Source: Kiritimatiellota bacterium B12222
Lineage (GTDB): Bacteria; Verrucomicrobiota; Kiritimatiellia; SS1-B-03-39; UBA6053
Direction: 5' to 3'
NCBI GenBank assembly: GCA_029719485.1
Contig: CP120722.1
Span: 2,604,001 to 2,668,000 of the forward strand
Length of the DNA: 64,000 nucleotides
In this document: in pieces, positions 17,743 to 26,462 of the stretch
Layout: each line of letters starts with the position of its first letter
How positions within the stretch are numbered: the first letter of the stretch is position 1
Position numbers and translations under genes: made by a program
Notes under the pieces: generated by a model
Seen by the model: the letters and a program-made list of their open reading frames with translations, nothing else
Told to the model about the DNA's origin: nothing
The model's database searches: none

Positions 17743-20700
17743 TTAAATTTCCTCTGGTGTGAGCCAACGGAAGGAGACGATACGGTATCGACGGCCGAAA
17801 GCAATATTGATGTTAGATTGGGGGTCTTCGAAGGGTTCATCTGCATCCGTATCTATATAGTCCGGTATACGTTGAACCATCACTTCACACCAAGCCCGGG
17901 CGTCACCGGCATCGCCATAGGCACGAATCCGGAAGGTGTCTGAGCGGGGGGTCAGTACCGGTCCGATTACGGAAAGTACATCAGATTGGAGGAGGTAGCC
18001 CGGGAAGCCGTCTACCACGGTGGTGGCGCGGTATTCCGGATCGATAATATGGTTTTCGTGGGTACTGGTTTGAATTTGGAAGAGTGGATCCACGTCGTTC
18101 CATTTATTCAGGACTTTATCAATGGCGGATTGCAAGGCGCCACTGACACCTAGATTTTCTGGGTCATCTCCAGGGTCCACGATTTTCCGGTTAACGAAAT
18201 CAGACATGGAAAGAAATGGTCCGCGGAGCCGGACTTGGGTTACCATTTCCTCAGCGAGAAGGGTTAGTTCGTTCTCGTTGAGATCCCGAATTCCGTTCCA
18301 GGCATTTGCATGGTTGGCGGTTTCTGCATCGGTTGAGGCGCCGTATCTGAGCAGGGTGCGGGCGAAGGGGGCATTGGGGTCGGTTTCGCTCCCTTTGGCC
18401 ACGCCGCGCATACTCGCAAAAAGGGCTTTCCAGGCGTCAACGGAAGTGGAGTTGATATTGAATGCCCCTTCGATTAACAGGTTGCTGGCCGCCATGCGGC
18501 TGTTTGCCTGATTGTCAGGGTTCCCGTCTCCCCGGAAGCCGTCTGGATCATCCCAGGGGACACTGGAGGGGTCGCGAAAGGGTTGGTATCTGGAATTTGT
18601 CAGGGTATCCGTTTCGAAATCAAAGTTGCCCTGGGTAGGGTAGGTTGAAAAATAGAAGCGGTCCCAAAGGATGTCATTCCAGATATAGGATCCGTCATAA
18701 TGAAACCCGCTATAGACCCGGTCCATCAGTCGGTTGCGTTTCACCCGGGGGTTGGCATATGAATTTCCGATGGTGTAGTTGGATTGCCAGGACTGAACGG
18801 TGGTGGCGATTTGATGATTTCTGCCCAGAGTGTTGTGGGTTTTGGAAGAGCTTTCCCATCTATCAGCATCGATAAAGGAGTTGATGTTGAGATGCTGTAG
18901 TTGTCCGATTGAAGCAAGGGGAACGTCGGGGGTAGGGATGTCGTACATCCAGTTGCGAAAGCCTACATCGGCTCCCAGTCCGTAGGGGCCCGAGGTATTG
19001 TAACTGCTGGAGGGATCACCGGCATTCACTGCCCCCCAGCGGATGTTTTTGAAAGTTACGTCTTGGGTTAAGCCTAGCAAGTCGGCGTTGAAGTATCCTT
19101 CATTTCCGGGGAAGCCTTTTTTAATGATGGCGCGGGCCCATTGCAATAAGTGGGTTTCACTGGTGTATCCGTGGTATCCGCCGATGGCATTTGTACGATA
19201 ATTTTGCTGTAGGAAAAGGGAATGTTGACCCTGACTTCCTGCGAAGGCGTCAAATAACCGGTAGGAGAGGCCGCCGCCTTCCCGATTGAATCGGGTGGGG
19301 TACACCAAGAAGACACTGTCTCTATTTTCGGTGGCGCTGGAGATATGGGTTTGTGCTTCCTGGAGGAGTTGTCGGTCGTTGGGGTTTGCGCGGTCGTAGT
19401 CGAGGTATAATTTGGCGGATGAAATCCCCGGACTGGGGGTGAAGAGAGTGGCGTAGGTTTGAGGGGAGCTTTCTGGAATTTCGTGCTCGGTGCGGAGGGA
19501 CAAATAATAGGAGGGGTTAAAATCATTCACTAAACGCACTTCGAATGCGGCTTGATCGGTTGAGTTTGTGGGCAGGTCATAATCGGAGTCCAAGGTGTAC
19601 ACGCGGGCTTCGCCTGCCGGGATAACGCCACTGTCGATGGTGAAGACAATCTCGCCCAACCCCCCGTTGTCCAGGGCCACTTTCAGGGTGCTGTCCGTGG
19701 CGGATTCATCCCGATTTAGTTCGGATTCATCGGGTTCCGCATTGCCGTTGGTCCGTTCAATAAAGTGTAACTCCGCTTTATTTCTCAGCCTGAATTTCAT
19801 GGTGTATTCGGCGGGAGCTAAATCGACGGCATAGGGATTGGCCAGTACGACCAGGGGGCGCATGTCCACCTTGATTTCACCCACAGTGACGTTGCTGAGT
19901 TGGTAAAATAGTTTTCCCTGAATGGCCAAGGGATGGATGCCGTGGTTTACCCGGGTGTGACGGCTAGGGACGGCCTGGCCGGATCCATTATATGCACCGG
20001 CTGGGACGTCTCCTGTTTGGTTTCCCATATTGTAAAATGACCAGAGCTGTTCCCAGGTCGGGGTATAGGCGAACATGCTGGGATTTTCATCGGGGATATT
20101 GGTCGTGATTGTGAAGGTGGAAGGGTAGGTGACCAACGGCGTCACGACTTCGTTCAGGATACGGTTGGACTGTGAAGAGGAAATGGCGTCGTTTCCGTTT
20201 ACCGTCGGGAAAATGACGTCCACGGCCTCACGCAGATCATCGATGGATTCCTGACCGAGAAGGTAGGTTAGATCCCGTTTTAATCCACCGTGTTTGGTGT
20301 CGGAAAGCACACCTCTGGAGTAAAGCGTCAGGTCGTGAAAATGAGAATCGATCGCCTTTTGGTAGCTGGACGCTCCTCCGAGAAATGCGAATTCCGAAAG
20401 GTGAATGATGCGGTTGAGTTGAGGGTTGTTGGGCACATAGTCCGAAGCTAGACCCGTCATGGCTTCAGCGCCTGTTCGCTGGGCGGATGCTGCACGACGT
20501 AAGGTGCTGATGGTGTCGGTTTTTGATGCATAGGGGTCAATCAGATCCACCCGGGTTTTGACCCCTTCATCACCGACCCACCAGGCGTAATGCCCGGAGG
20601 CTTGATTGTTCAACGCAACTCGGGGTGCGGTAACAGCTCGTTTTAGCGCTGCAGCGCCTGATTTTTCCGGATCCGGAGATACCAGGAGGACGTGTTCCTG

Positions 20701-21267
20701 CGCATCTTCAGCTTTTAACAGATCGAGTGGACTGCTGTTTTGCTGTAGGTTCGTGATTCGGGTTTTGGGATCGGTTGCGGCTGAAGCTGTAGGGGTGCTG
20801 ACCAGCCAAGAGAGTAGTTGAGGAGATGCGTTATATTCTTTAGGGTTTTCTGGTGAGAAATTTGAGGTGTTTCCGTTGATCCAGGCGCCGGTCCAGTTTG
20901 GATTGCGTTGAGTGTTCCAGTAATTCTCAATCGAGATAAGATCTCCTGAAACGCCGGTTGGTATACCCAAATCTGCCGGGGAGGTTACCCGTTGATCACT
21001 TCCGGTTTGCGTCTGCAATCTTCCAATGGCCAACTCTATAGCCAACTGTGCATTCAAACGCGCAATTTGCTGGTTTTGGTTATTATTAACATTCCGAAGC
21101 TCGATCCGTACATAGGTGGCGAAGGCTAAGCTGATGACCAACAGCAATGAAACGATCAACAAGGTCAGTAGCAGTACTGAACCCGATTTTCGCAAAAGCG
21201 GCCGAGTGAGGGGACCCGAAGGATTTCTTTTCTTCGGCAGATAGTTTGGGTGTAGGCGATTATTCAT
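17743..21267 (-). CDS. Giant pseudopilin-like protein (Verru_Chthon cassette protein A-like)
   Basis: 1174 residues. After a basic 28-residue leader comes one hydrophobic helix, 'KSGSVLLLTLLIVSLLLVIS', followed by a long amphipathic start ('ATYVRIELRNVNNNQNQQIA'), like PilX/GspK minor pseudopilins, which also lack the Glu at +5. The remaining ~1100 residues are predicted extracytoplasmic, rich in Asn/Ser/Tyr/Asp, with no catalytic motif. Size, architecture and N-terminus recall the Verru_Chthon cassette A family described from Verrucomicrobium and Chthoniobacter. The partner pseudopilins B, C and D of that cassette are not in the window. Followed without a gap by a small exported protein. Base composition is slightly more GC-rich than neighbours. 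Confidence 0.75.
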   Translation of the reverse strand: MNNRLHPNYLPKKRNPSGPLTRPLLRKSGSVLLLTLLIVSLLLVISLAFATYVRIELRNVNNNQNQQIARLNAQLAIELAIGRLQTQTGSDQRVTSPADLGIPTGVSGDLISIENYWNTQRNPNWTGAWINGNTSNFSPENPKEYNASPQLLSWLVSTPTASAATDPKTRITNLQQNSSPLDLLKAEDAQEHVLLVSPDPEKSGAAALKRAVTAPRVALNNQASGHYAWWVGDEGVKTRVDLIDPYASKTDTISTLRRAASAQRTGAEAMTGLASDYVPNNPQLNRIIHLSEFAFLGGASSYQKAIDSHFHDLTLYSRGVLSDTKHGGLKRDLTYLLGQESIDDLREAVDVIFPTVNGNDAISSSQSNRILNEVVTPLVTYPSTFTITTNIPDENPSMFAYTPTWEQLWSFYNMGNQTGDVPAGAYNGSGQAVPSRHTRVNHGIHPLAIQGKLFYQLSNVTVGEIKVDMRPLVVLANPYAVDLAPAEYTMKFRLRNKAELHFIERTNGNAEPDESELNRDESATDSTLKVALDNGGLGEIVFTIDSGVIPAGEARVYTLDSDYDLPTNSTDQAAFEVRLVNDFNPSYYLSLRTEHEIPESSPQTYATLFTPSPGISSAKLYLDYDRANPNDRQLLQEAQTHISSATENRDSVFLVYPTRFNREGGGLSYRLFDAFAGSQGQHSLFLQQNYRTNAIGGYHGYTSETHLLQWARAIIKKGFPGNEGYFNADLLGLTQDVTFKNIRWGAVNAGDPSSSYNTSGPYGLGADVGFRNWMYDIPTPDVPLASIGQLQHLNINSFIDADRWESSSKTHNTLGRNHQIATTVQSWQSNYTIGNSYANPRVKRNRLMDRVYSGFHYDGSYIWNDILWDRFYFSTYPTQGNFDFETDTLTNSRYQPFRDPSSVPWDDPDGFRGDGNPDNQANSRMAASNLLIEGAFNINSTSVDAWKALFASMRGVAKGSETDPNAPFARTLLRYGASTDAETANHANAWNGIRDLNENELTLLAEEMVTQVRLRGPFLSMSDFVNRKIVDPGDDPENLGVSGALQSAIDKVLNKWNDVDPLFQIQTSTHENHIIDPEYRATTVVDGFPGYLLQSDVLSVIGPVLTPRSDTFRIRAYGDAGDARAWCEVMVQRIPDYIDTDADEPFEDPQSNINIAFGRRYRIVSFRWLTPEEI

Positions 21268-21294
21268 ATATTATTAATATACTAGTGGTATAGT

Positions 21295-21649
21295 TATTAA
21301 AAGTTAAATCAGAAAATGAACTATTTTTCTTTCAGCGCGTTTTCCTTAGTAAATGCTGTTAATATTTCGTAAATATAGACTGTGATTTAAATTGTATAGC
21401 AAAGGTATAGCTATTTGAGTGTGCTGTGTTTTCTTTACTGGAGTAGGGCGTGGGGGGGGGGTGGACTAGTTTTTTGCTAATGTGCGTTGCGATGAGGAGG
21501 CTGGTAGTTGTGGATTTCCTGCTGACCGCTCTCGGGCATTTGTAAGACCTGGTGTGGGGAAGGTGAAGGGATTGATGGTTGCTGGGGTGTGCTAGCGCTC
21601 ACTTGGAGAGGGTGGAGTTATCGCTTTGATCTTTTTGGGGGCGAAAACC
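21295..21649. other. Intergenic stretch without a recognisable gene
   Basis: About 350 bases upstream of the giant pseudopilin-like gene. The part next to the start (to ~21420) is AT-rich and probably promoter-bearing; a run of ten G residues lies at 21452-21461. No ORF or repeat worth calling was seen. Confidence 0.5.
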
Positions 21650-21694
21650 AAAAAAACGGGGCTCTCGCAACCTGTTCAGGTTACAAAAGCCCCG
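21650..21694 (-). terminator. Rho-independent terminator of the PEP-CTERM gene
   Basis: On the minus strand: stem CGGGGCT (21688-21694) with AGCCCCG (21657-21663), an inner stem AACCTG/CAGGTT, then a run of seven T residues. Lies ~75 bases past the PEP-CTERM stop. Confidence 0.8.
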
Positions 21695-21768
21695 GTCTTG
21701 TTCTCGTATCCTTACTGTATCTAACCTATGCGAAGATGTAGGGGTGTAGGATATGAGGTTTTGGGCAA

Positions 21769-22896
21769 TTATGCTTTGTGACGAAGCGAAGTTCGGCGTC
21801 TGCAGAAGCTGATTGCTGGTATTAGACCTAAACCTAATAACATGAGAGTGGAGGGCTCGGGGATAACGGAAATGGTGTAACCGTCTCCCTGCACTGAAGA
21901 CGAAAATTGCGAGGCATTGGTTACGCCGTTGAGACGGACGCGTCCGTCGCCGAGTAGGGTGTTTAGGCCAGTTACATCGAGGTTGTCGATAAACAGCGAT
22001 CCCAGAGAGCCGCTGGTGAAGTTGAGGTAATCCCCGGCTCCAGCGCTGATGCCTTCTGAACTGGTACCGTCCAGATTGATGATGCCTCCGGAAAAGTCGA
22101 CTACATCTCCTGTGAGGGAGAGTTGTGTGGCGTTCAGGGTGCCGCCGGAAATGCTGCTGCTTCCTCCGGTGGCCTGATATTGGCCCGTCAAAGAGAGGCT
22201 GCCACTGGCTAATGAAAAGGTGGCACCAGTGCCGACTGTTAAGTTTGCTGCGCTTTGGGTGACGGTGGAACCGTTAATGCTGAACGAAGCATTGCTGGTA
22301 TTGAAGTTCAGGCTGTTGTAGCTTAAATTACCTCCGTTTGCCTCAATTTTGTTTGTTAAGGTGATGTTGGAAAGGATGACATTTGCATTCCCGGTAAGTC
22401 GTAGCGTTGATTCGGTAGTGGTTGATCCTTTACCGACCTCAATTAGAGCGCCATCACTGTCGAAGGTTCCCCCGTTCACATGGATTAAAGAATTTTTATT
22501 CCAATCTCCCAATACCAACCGGCTGCTACTTCCCATATTGAATTCTGCTCCGGAATTGATGATGAGGGTACCTGCACCCGACTGTTCTCCAATTTTTATA
22601 TAGGCCCCTCCTCCCGTCTGGGTGAATAGCCCGCCATTCATCGTCATGGTGTTTCCCCCCGCGATTTCAAAATCGCCGCCAGGTGTATAAGTGACTGTAC
22701 CGGAATTGATGATCGCGTTGTCACCCGCGGTATACAGATCCGGCGGTCCGCCATTCCAACCTGATGTTGAAGTATCGGTATAAGGAAGGTCTCCGCCGCC
22801 CCAAGTGTAATCCGCGGCCTGCGATGGGAAGCTGGTGGCATAGAGCGCGCTGAATAGGACAAGCGCCATACGAGAGAGAGATGTTTTTGTGTTCAT
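21769..22896 (-). CDS. PEP-CTERM sorting-domain exported protein
   Basis: 375 residues from the ATG at 22896 (AGGAAC upstream); the ORF extends further without a better start. Signal peptide ending near 'FPSQAADY'. The body is Gly/Ser/Thr/Asn-rich with repeated beta-rungs such as 'GGTFDSDGALIEVGKGS' and 'LSLTGQYQATGGSSSISGG', typical of a beta-helix. The C-terminus is a PEP-CTERM signal: 'VIPEPSTLMLLGLGLIPA', a hydrophobic helix and a basic tail 'CRRRTSLRHKA'. Such proteins are cleaved by an exosortase (not in this window) and released to the surface or matrix. Divergent from an AraC gene that may regulate it. Confidence 0.9.
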   Translation of the reverse strand: MNTKTSLSRMALVLFSALYATSFPSQAADYTWGGGDLPYTDTSTSGWNGGPPDLYTAGDNAIINSGTVTYTPGGDFEIAGGNTMTMNGGLFTQTGGGAYIKIGEQSGAGTLIINSGAEFNMGSSSRLVLGDWNKNSLIHVNGGTFDSDGALIEVGKGSTTTESTLRLTGNANVILSNITLTNKIEANGGNLSYNSLNFNTSNASFSINGSTVTQSAANLTVGTGATFSLASGSLSLTGQYQATGGSSSISGGTLNATQLSLTGDVVDFSGGIINLDGTSSEGISAGAGDYLNFTSGSLGSLFIDNLDVTGLNTLLGDGRVRLNGVTNASQFSSSVQGDGYTISVIPEPSTLMLLGLGLIPAISFCRRRTSLRHKA

Positions 22897-23025
22897 GATG
22901 TTCCTGGGTTGATGTGGGTTGTGGGATAAGGGTGGTGTTGAGTATGCAGAAAATTGCATTATGATGCATGTTATCATTGTCGTTTATGATTGCACAAACG
23001 TAAAAATGTTTCATAACATGGAATT

Positions 23026-23868
23026 ATGTTGCAACGTGATTATCAAAGTACCTGGATTGTAAAGCGGGCGAACCGCACCCCACGGGAGCATTTGCCGCTG
23101 GGGGTCATGGCCGTGGGAAGTTATCTTTTGAATCGGGACTGGAAGGAATTCTGGGCGGAAAACTGGTTCGCGCAGCTCTTTTGGGTGTATCAGGGAGAGG
23201 GGGTGTTTCAGCTCGGGGACCGCAGAATTCCAGTCCAGGCCGATGATCTGTTTTTCTATTTTCCCCACACTGAACATCGGATTGAATCCGCATCAGAAAA
23301 TTGGGGCTACTGCTGGGTCGATTTCGATCATGCGAATTGTGTGCAGTGGTTGAAAGGTTTCGGTTTCCATGAGGGGAGGTTTCGTTCCTGTCCTTGCCCT
23401 CGTGACTTGTTTTCTCAGGTAGGTGACGCACTGCAACTTGGCTCCAGGGAAGGGGAATGTCAGGCTTCGATTGTCGCGCACGAAATTCTGGTTCGGGCCT
23501 CGCAGGGAATGGAATCGGAACCTGATTCGCTGATGACCCGGGCAAAGCTACGTATGGATGAAGGATCTTCGGATCCAAATTTAACCGTGCAGTCTCTGGC
23601 GGACGAATTGGAAATTCATAGGACCACGTTGTTTAGAATGTTCCGCCGTCAATACGGAGTCACTCCCAATGACTACTTGAAGCGGCTGCGTCTGCATCGT
23701 GCTCTGCAAATGGTGCAACAAGGGAATCATTCGGTTCATGAGATCGCCCGTATCTGTGGATACAGCGATTCGAATTATCTCACCCGTCTGGTGAAGCAGC
23801 ATCTGGGTCGATCCGCTCGGGATATGCGGAAGATTCGGCAGCGTGAGCCGGCAAATCCTCCCCGATAG
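23026..23868 (+). CDS. AraC-family transcriptional regulator
   Basis: 280 residues. The N-terminal half is a cupin-like sensor ('QGEGVFQLGDRRIPVQADD'); the C-terminal HTH pair is 'TVQSLADELEIHRTTLFRMF' and 'HSVHEIARICGYSDSNYLTR'. It sits between the divergent PEP-CTERM gene and the convergent PL22-like gene. The effector is unknown; target could be the PEP-CTERM gene or the nearby PL22/GH5 genes. Confidence 0.92.
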   Translation: MLQRDYQSTWIVKRANRTPREHLPLGVMAVGSYLLNRDWKEFWAENWFAQLFWVYQGEGVFQLGDRRIPVQADDLFFYFPHTEHRIESASENWGYCWVDFDHANCVQWLKGFGFHEGRFRSCPCPRDLFSQVGDALQLGSREGECQASIVAHEILVRASQGMESEPDSLMTRAKLRMDEGSSDPNLTVQSLADELEIHRTTLFRMFRRQYGVTPNDYLKRLRLHRALQMVQQGNHSVHEIARICGYSDSNYLTRLVKQHLGRSARDMRKIRQREPANPPR

Positions 23869-23935
23869 TTCCTCAGAAGTTTTGTTAGGAACTGGTCTTG
23901 AAGCTGTATATGAAAGGGAGGGGTAACGTTTTGGG

Positions 23936-25060
23936 TTAAATCAGGTCTGCAACGGGTATTAGGGCGACATCTACCCGGCCGTGAACGGTGGTAGTGTGGC
24001 AGATGTAACGGTCATGCAGGCAGAACTGAGGATGCGGATGAAGGTGTAGACACTGTGTGGCGTTGTCTGGAAGCTTCGGGGAATTCACGATCTCTGTCAT
24101 TTTGCCAGTGTGCGTGTCCATGAAAATGACGTGGCAATCAGGTGCTTTGGGGTCATCCATTTGATCCATAACCAGATAGCGGCCGCTTTGATCTGAATGG
24201 GCGTGTGAAAAGGCCCCGGCTTGGATGAGTTCTTCGTTTCCGGTCGAAATTTCCACTCGTTTAATCCCGACACCATAATGAACGTACCAAATATGTTTTC
24301 CGTCCGGTGACCACCACTCATGACCACTGTGACTTACAGGTTCCGGAAGTACAGGCCTTGCTTTTTCGCCTTTCCGGATGAGCCACATGCGGTGATAGGG
24401 GCGATTGCCATCAAAAGTATCAGAGAGGGGTTGGTCTGCCCAGTATTCATGTGAGATGAGTTGTATGTCTGGATCTGTAGGGCTGAATAATCCATGATGA
24501 AAGTAGCCTGGAAGGGTTTGCCAATGGATGAATGGGCTGCCGTCAAGCGGCATTTCTCCAATGATGGTAACATGGGATCCGTCGGCGCGTTTATAAGAGG
24601 CGTCGATGTTGACCGTATGCCTGTAGGGTGAAAATGTGGATTGGGTGGAGAGACGATGGAATTTGCCTTTGATCAGGGCTTCGGGGAATTGGTTAACATG
24701 TTGGATAGGGTCGTCTGGCAGTGGGCCGCGCTTCCAGATGTCTAAATGGTTGCCCCAATAGACCTCAGCGGTTTCGTAGTTGATCCAGGGTTCGTTGCTG
24801 GGGAACTGGGTTTCCGGATAAACACTGATTTCATTCATTTCGAAATCAACAACGCCGAGGACGTGTTGGCAGTGTCGGCCTCCGGGCGGAGGAAATCCAC
24901 AGGTCAACCAAAGGAAGCGTCCGTCATCACTAAAACTGGGATGGGTGTAGTAAAAGCTTTGCTGTGCGGGGGCGGGTCGTGTGGTGAGAATGTAGCTGGT
25001 GACCCCGTTGTGGGGATTTTGCCAAGGGGAGAAAAGAGGAGAGGTTTTGGGTGTGTTCAT
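23936..25060 (-). CDS. Oligogalacturonate lyase-like beta-propeller (PL22 type)
   Basis: 374 residues from the ATG at 25060 (a TTG six bases upstream is less likely). Repeated blades of a seven-bladed propeller are visible: 'HPSFSDDGRFLWLTCGF', 'GHEWWSPDGKHIWYVHYG', 'HAHSDQSGRYLVMDQ' and 'HPHPQFCLHDRYICHTTT'. The recurrent His residues match the Mn-binding and catalytic sites of cytoplasmic oligogalacturonate lyases. It would split unsaturated digalacturonates from pectin. No signal peptide. Divergent from the GH5 gene. With the GH28 gene 16 kb away, it supports pectin use. Assignment to the family is by overall pattern. Confidence 0.7.
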   Translation of the reverse strand: MNTPKTSPLFSPWQNPHNGVTSYILTTRPAPAQQSFYYTHPSFSDDGRFLWLTCGFPPPGGRHCQHVLGVVDFEMNEISVYPETQFPSNEPWINYETAEVYWGNHLDIWKRGPLPDDPIQHVNQFPEALIKGKFHRLSTQSTFSPYRHTVNIDASYKRADGSHVTIIGEMPLDGSPFIHWQTLPGYFHHGLFSPTDPDIQLISHEYWADQPLSDTFDGNRPYHRMWLIRKGEKARPVLPEPVSHSGHEWWSPDGKHIWYVHYGVGIKRVEISTGNEELIQAGAFSHAHSDQSGRYLVMDQMDDPKAPDCHVIFMDTHTGKMTEIVNSPKLPDNATQCLHLHPHPQFCLHDRYICHTTTVHGRVDVALIPVADLI

Positions 25061-25103
25061 TTGCAAAAAACCTTACAATCGTCATTTGAAAAGTAAATAT
25101 ATA

Positions 25104-25113
25104 AGATATATAT
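25104..25113. promoter_or_regulatory. AT-rich palindromic motif between PL22-like and GH5 genes
   Basis: AGATATATAT lies in the 100-base divergent region of the PL22-like and first GH5 genes, within a long A/T tract. A closely related perfect palindrome AGATATATATCT occurs upstream of the second GH5 gene at 26377-26388, with a weaker copy at 26355. Shared site or simply low complexity; not decided. Confidence 0.3.
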
Positions 25114-25159
25114 ATTTATGATCTAGTAAAGAAGTGTTTTGTTGTGATAGTGGGTTGCA

Positions 25160-26323
25160 ATGAAAACAAACAAAACCCGATCCATCTTATGGGGAATCTG
25201 CTTTGCAGGATTGATTCCTTTTCGTCTATTTTCTGATGCGTCCGTGAAAGATACCAAACCTCGAGATTATCCGAAAAATCCTGAAGCGGAAGCGCCGAAT
25301 CCTGATGTCTGGCCTTTGGAATTGAAGGTGAAGGGCAATCGTTTGGTGGATACCCGAGGGGAGGATGTCTGGTTGCAGGGTTTGGCGATTCCGGGTTTGG
25401 AGATTATGCCGGAAGGACATGGTAATCTGTATTCGTCCATAGTGGCGGTGGATGAATGGCATGCGAATGTGGTGAGGCTTCCTATTAAAGATGACTATTG
25501 GTATGGACGGGGTGGAGGTAAATATACCCAGACGGACGGTGGGGCCGCCTATCGGGCGCAGGTGGATGCCATTGTGATCGCGGTGGCCAATCGTGGCGCC
25601 TATTTGGTGTTGGATCATCACCGCTACCGGGCAGTGCGGCCGGAGCATGTAACATTCTGGCAAGATCTGGCTGAACGTTACAAAAATCATCCCGCGGTAT
25701 TGTTTGATATCATCAATGAACCTCATGGCATCACCTGGGAAGTCTGGAGGAATGGAGGGGAAGTGAGGGAAAAAGTGAAAGTTACAGTGGATGAATCCGC
25801 GTTTCTGTCGGAAGAGGAAAAACAGAAAACGGTTTCTTTTCAATCGCCCGGTATGCAACATCTGGTGAATGAAATCCGTGAAACCGGAGCTCAGAATATC
25901 ATCATTGCCGGTGGTTTGGATTGGTCGTATGACCTATCGGGGGTGATAGATGGATTCGCTTTGGACGATCCCAAAGGGAATGGCATTATGTATGCGACCC
26001 ATGTGTATCCGTGGAAGCGTGGCTGGCAAAAAGCTTTTCTGGATGTGGCGGCTCATTATCCCATTTTTATGGGAGAGGTAGGTGCCGATGTTTTTAAAAT
26101 GCCATTTATTCCGGATGAAGCACATGAAGATCCTGCGACTTGGGTGCCAGATATGTTGGGGGTTATTCAGAAGTATCGCATAAATTGGACAGGTTGGTCC
26201 TTTCACGGTTGGGCTACGCCTCGTATGATTCTGGATTGGGAGTATACGCCGACTCCTTTTTGGGGGGCACTGGCCAAAGAAGCGCTTAATGGACGGCAGT
26301 TTGAAGTAAAGCAGTTGCGCTGA
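25160..26323 (+). CDS. Glycoside hydrolase family 5 (cellulase-like), exported
   Basis: 387 residues with a signal peptide (~1-24, 'ILWGICFAGLIPFRLFSDAS'). A TIM-barrel GH5: 'VRLPIKDDYW' with the conserved Arg, 'LVLDHHRYRA' (His-rich strand), acid/base Glu in 'DIINEPHG' (E187) and nucleophile Glu in 'IFMGEVGAD' (E306). Acts on beta-1,4-glucans or mannans by family analogy. No CBM. It is paralogous to the C-terminal domain of the next gene, with shared lines such as 'QGLAIPGLEI' versus 'QGVNIASLEW' and 'YATHVYPWK' versus 'YSTHVYPWK', so the pair arose by tandem duplication. Confidence 0.93.
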   Translation: MKTNKTRSILWGICFAGLIPFRLFSDASVKDTKPRDYPKNPEAEAPNPDVWPLELKVKGNRLVDTRGEDVWLQGLAIPGLEIMPEGHGNLYSSIVAVDEWHANVVRLPIKDDYWYGRGGGKYTQTDGGAAYRAQVDAIVIAVANRGAYLVLDHHRYRAVRPEHVTFWQDLAERYKNHPAVLFDIINEPHGITWEVWRNGGEVREKVKVTVDESAFLSEEEKQKTVSFQSPGMQHLVNEIRETGAQNIIIAGGLDWSYDLSGVIDGFALDDPKGNGIMYATHVYPWKRGWQKAFLDVAAHYPIFMGEVGADVFKMPFIPDEAHEDPATWVPDMLGVIQKYRINWTGWSFHGWATPRMILDWEYTPTPFWGALAKEALNGRQFEVKQLR

Positions 26324-26376
26324 CTAAAGGTTTTTCAGAAATAGACTTGTTGTTAGATATATGATTGATGTATAAA

Positions 26377-26388
26377 AGATATATATCT
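26377..26388. promoter_or_regulatory. Palindrome AGATATATATCT upstream of second GH5 gene
   Basis: Perfect 12-base palindrome in the 140-base gap between the two GH5 genes, ~75 bases before the start of the second. Near match at 25104 before the first GH5 gene. Could be a common operator or just AT-rich promoter DNA. Confidence 0.35.
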
Positions 26389-26462
26389 ATTTAAATTATT
26401 CAAACCCGAGCAACGAAGCTTCGGTAAATATCGAATCAAATTCAATCCGCTTAAGGAGCATT

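Noticed and set aside
19074..19526. 150-codon minus-strand ORF in another frame of the giant pseudopilin-like gene
   Set aside because: Pro/Thr/Ser-rich, no motif, fully inside a strongly coding frame.
16976..21267. Type IV pilus or type II secretion operon
   Set aside because: No secretin, ATPase or prepilin peptidase gene nearby; only the pseudopilin-like N-terminus supports it.
21452..21461. Run of ten G residues as a phase-variation switch
   Set aside because: It lies ~185 bases from the nearest start, outside any coding frame or recognised promoter spacer. Could be a slippery tract but nothing ties it to a gene.
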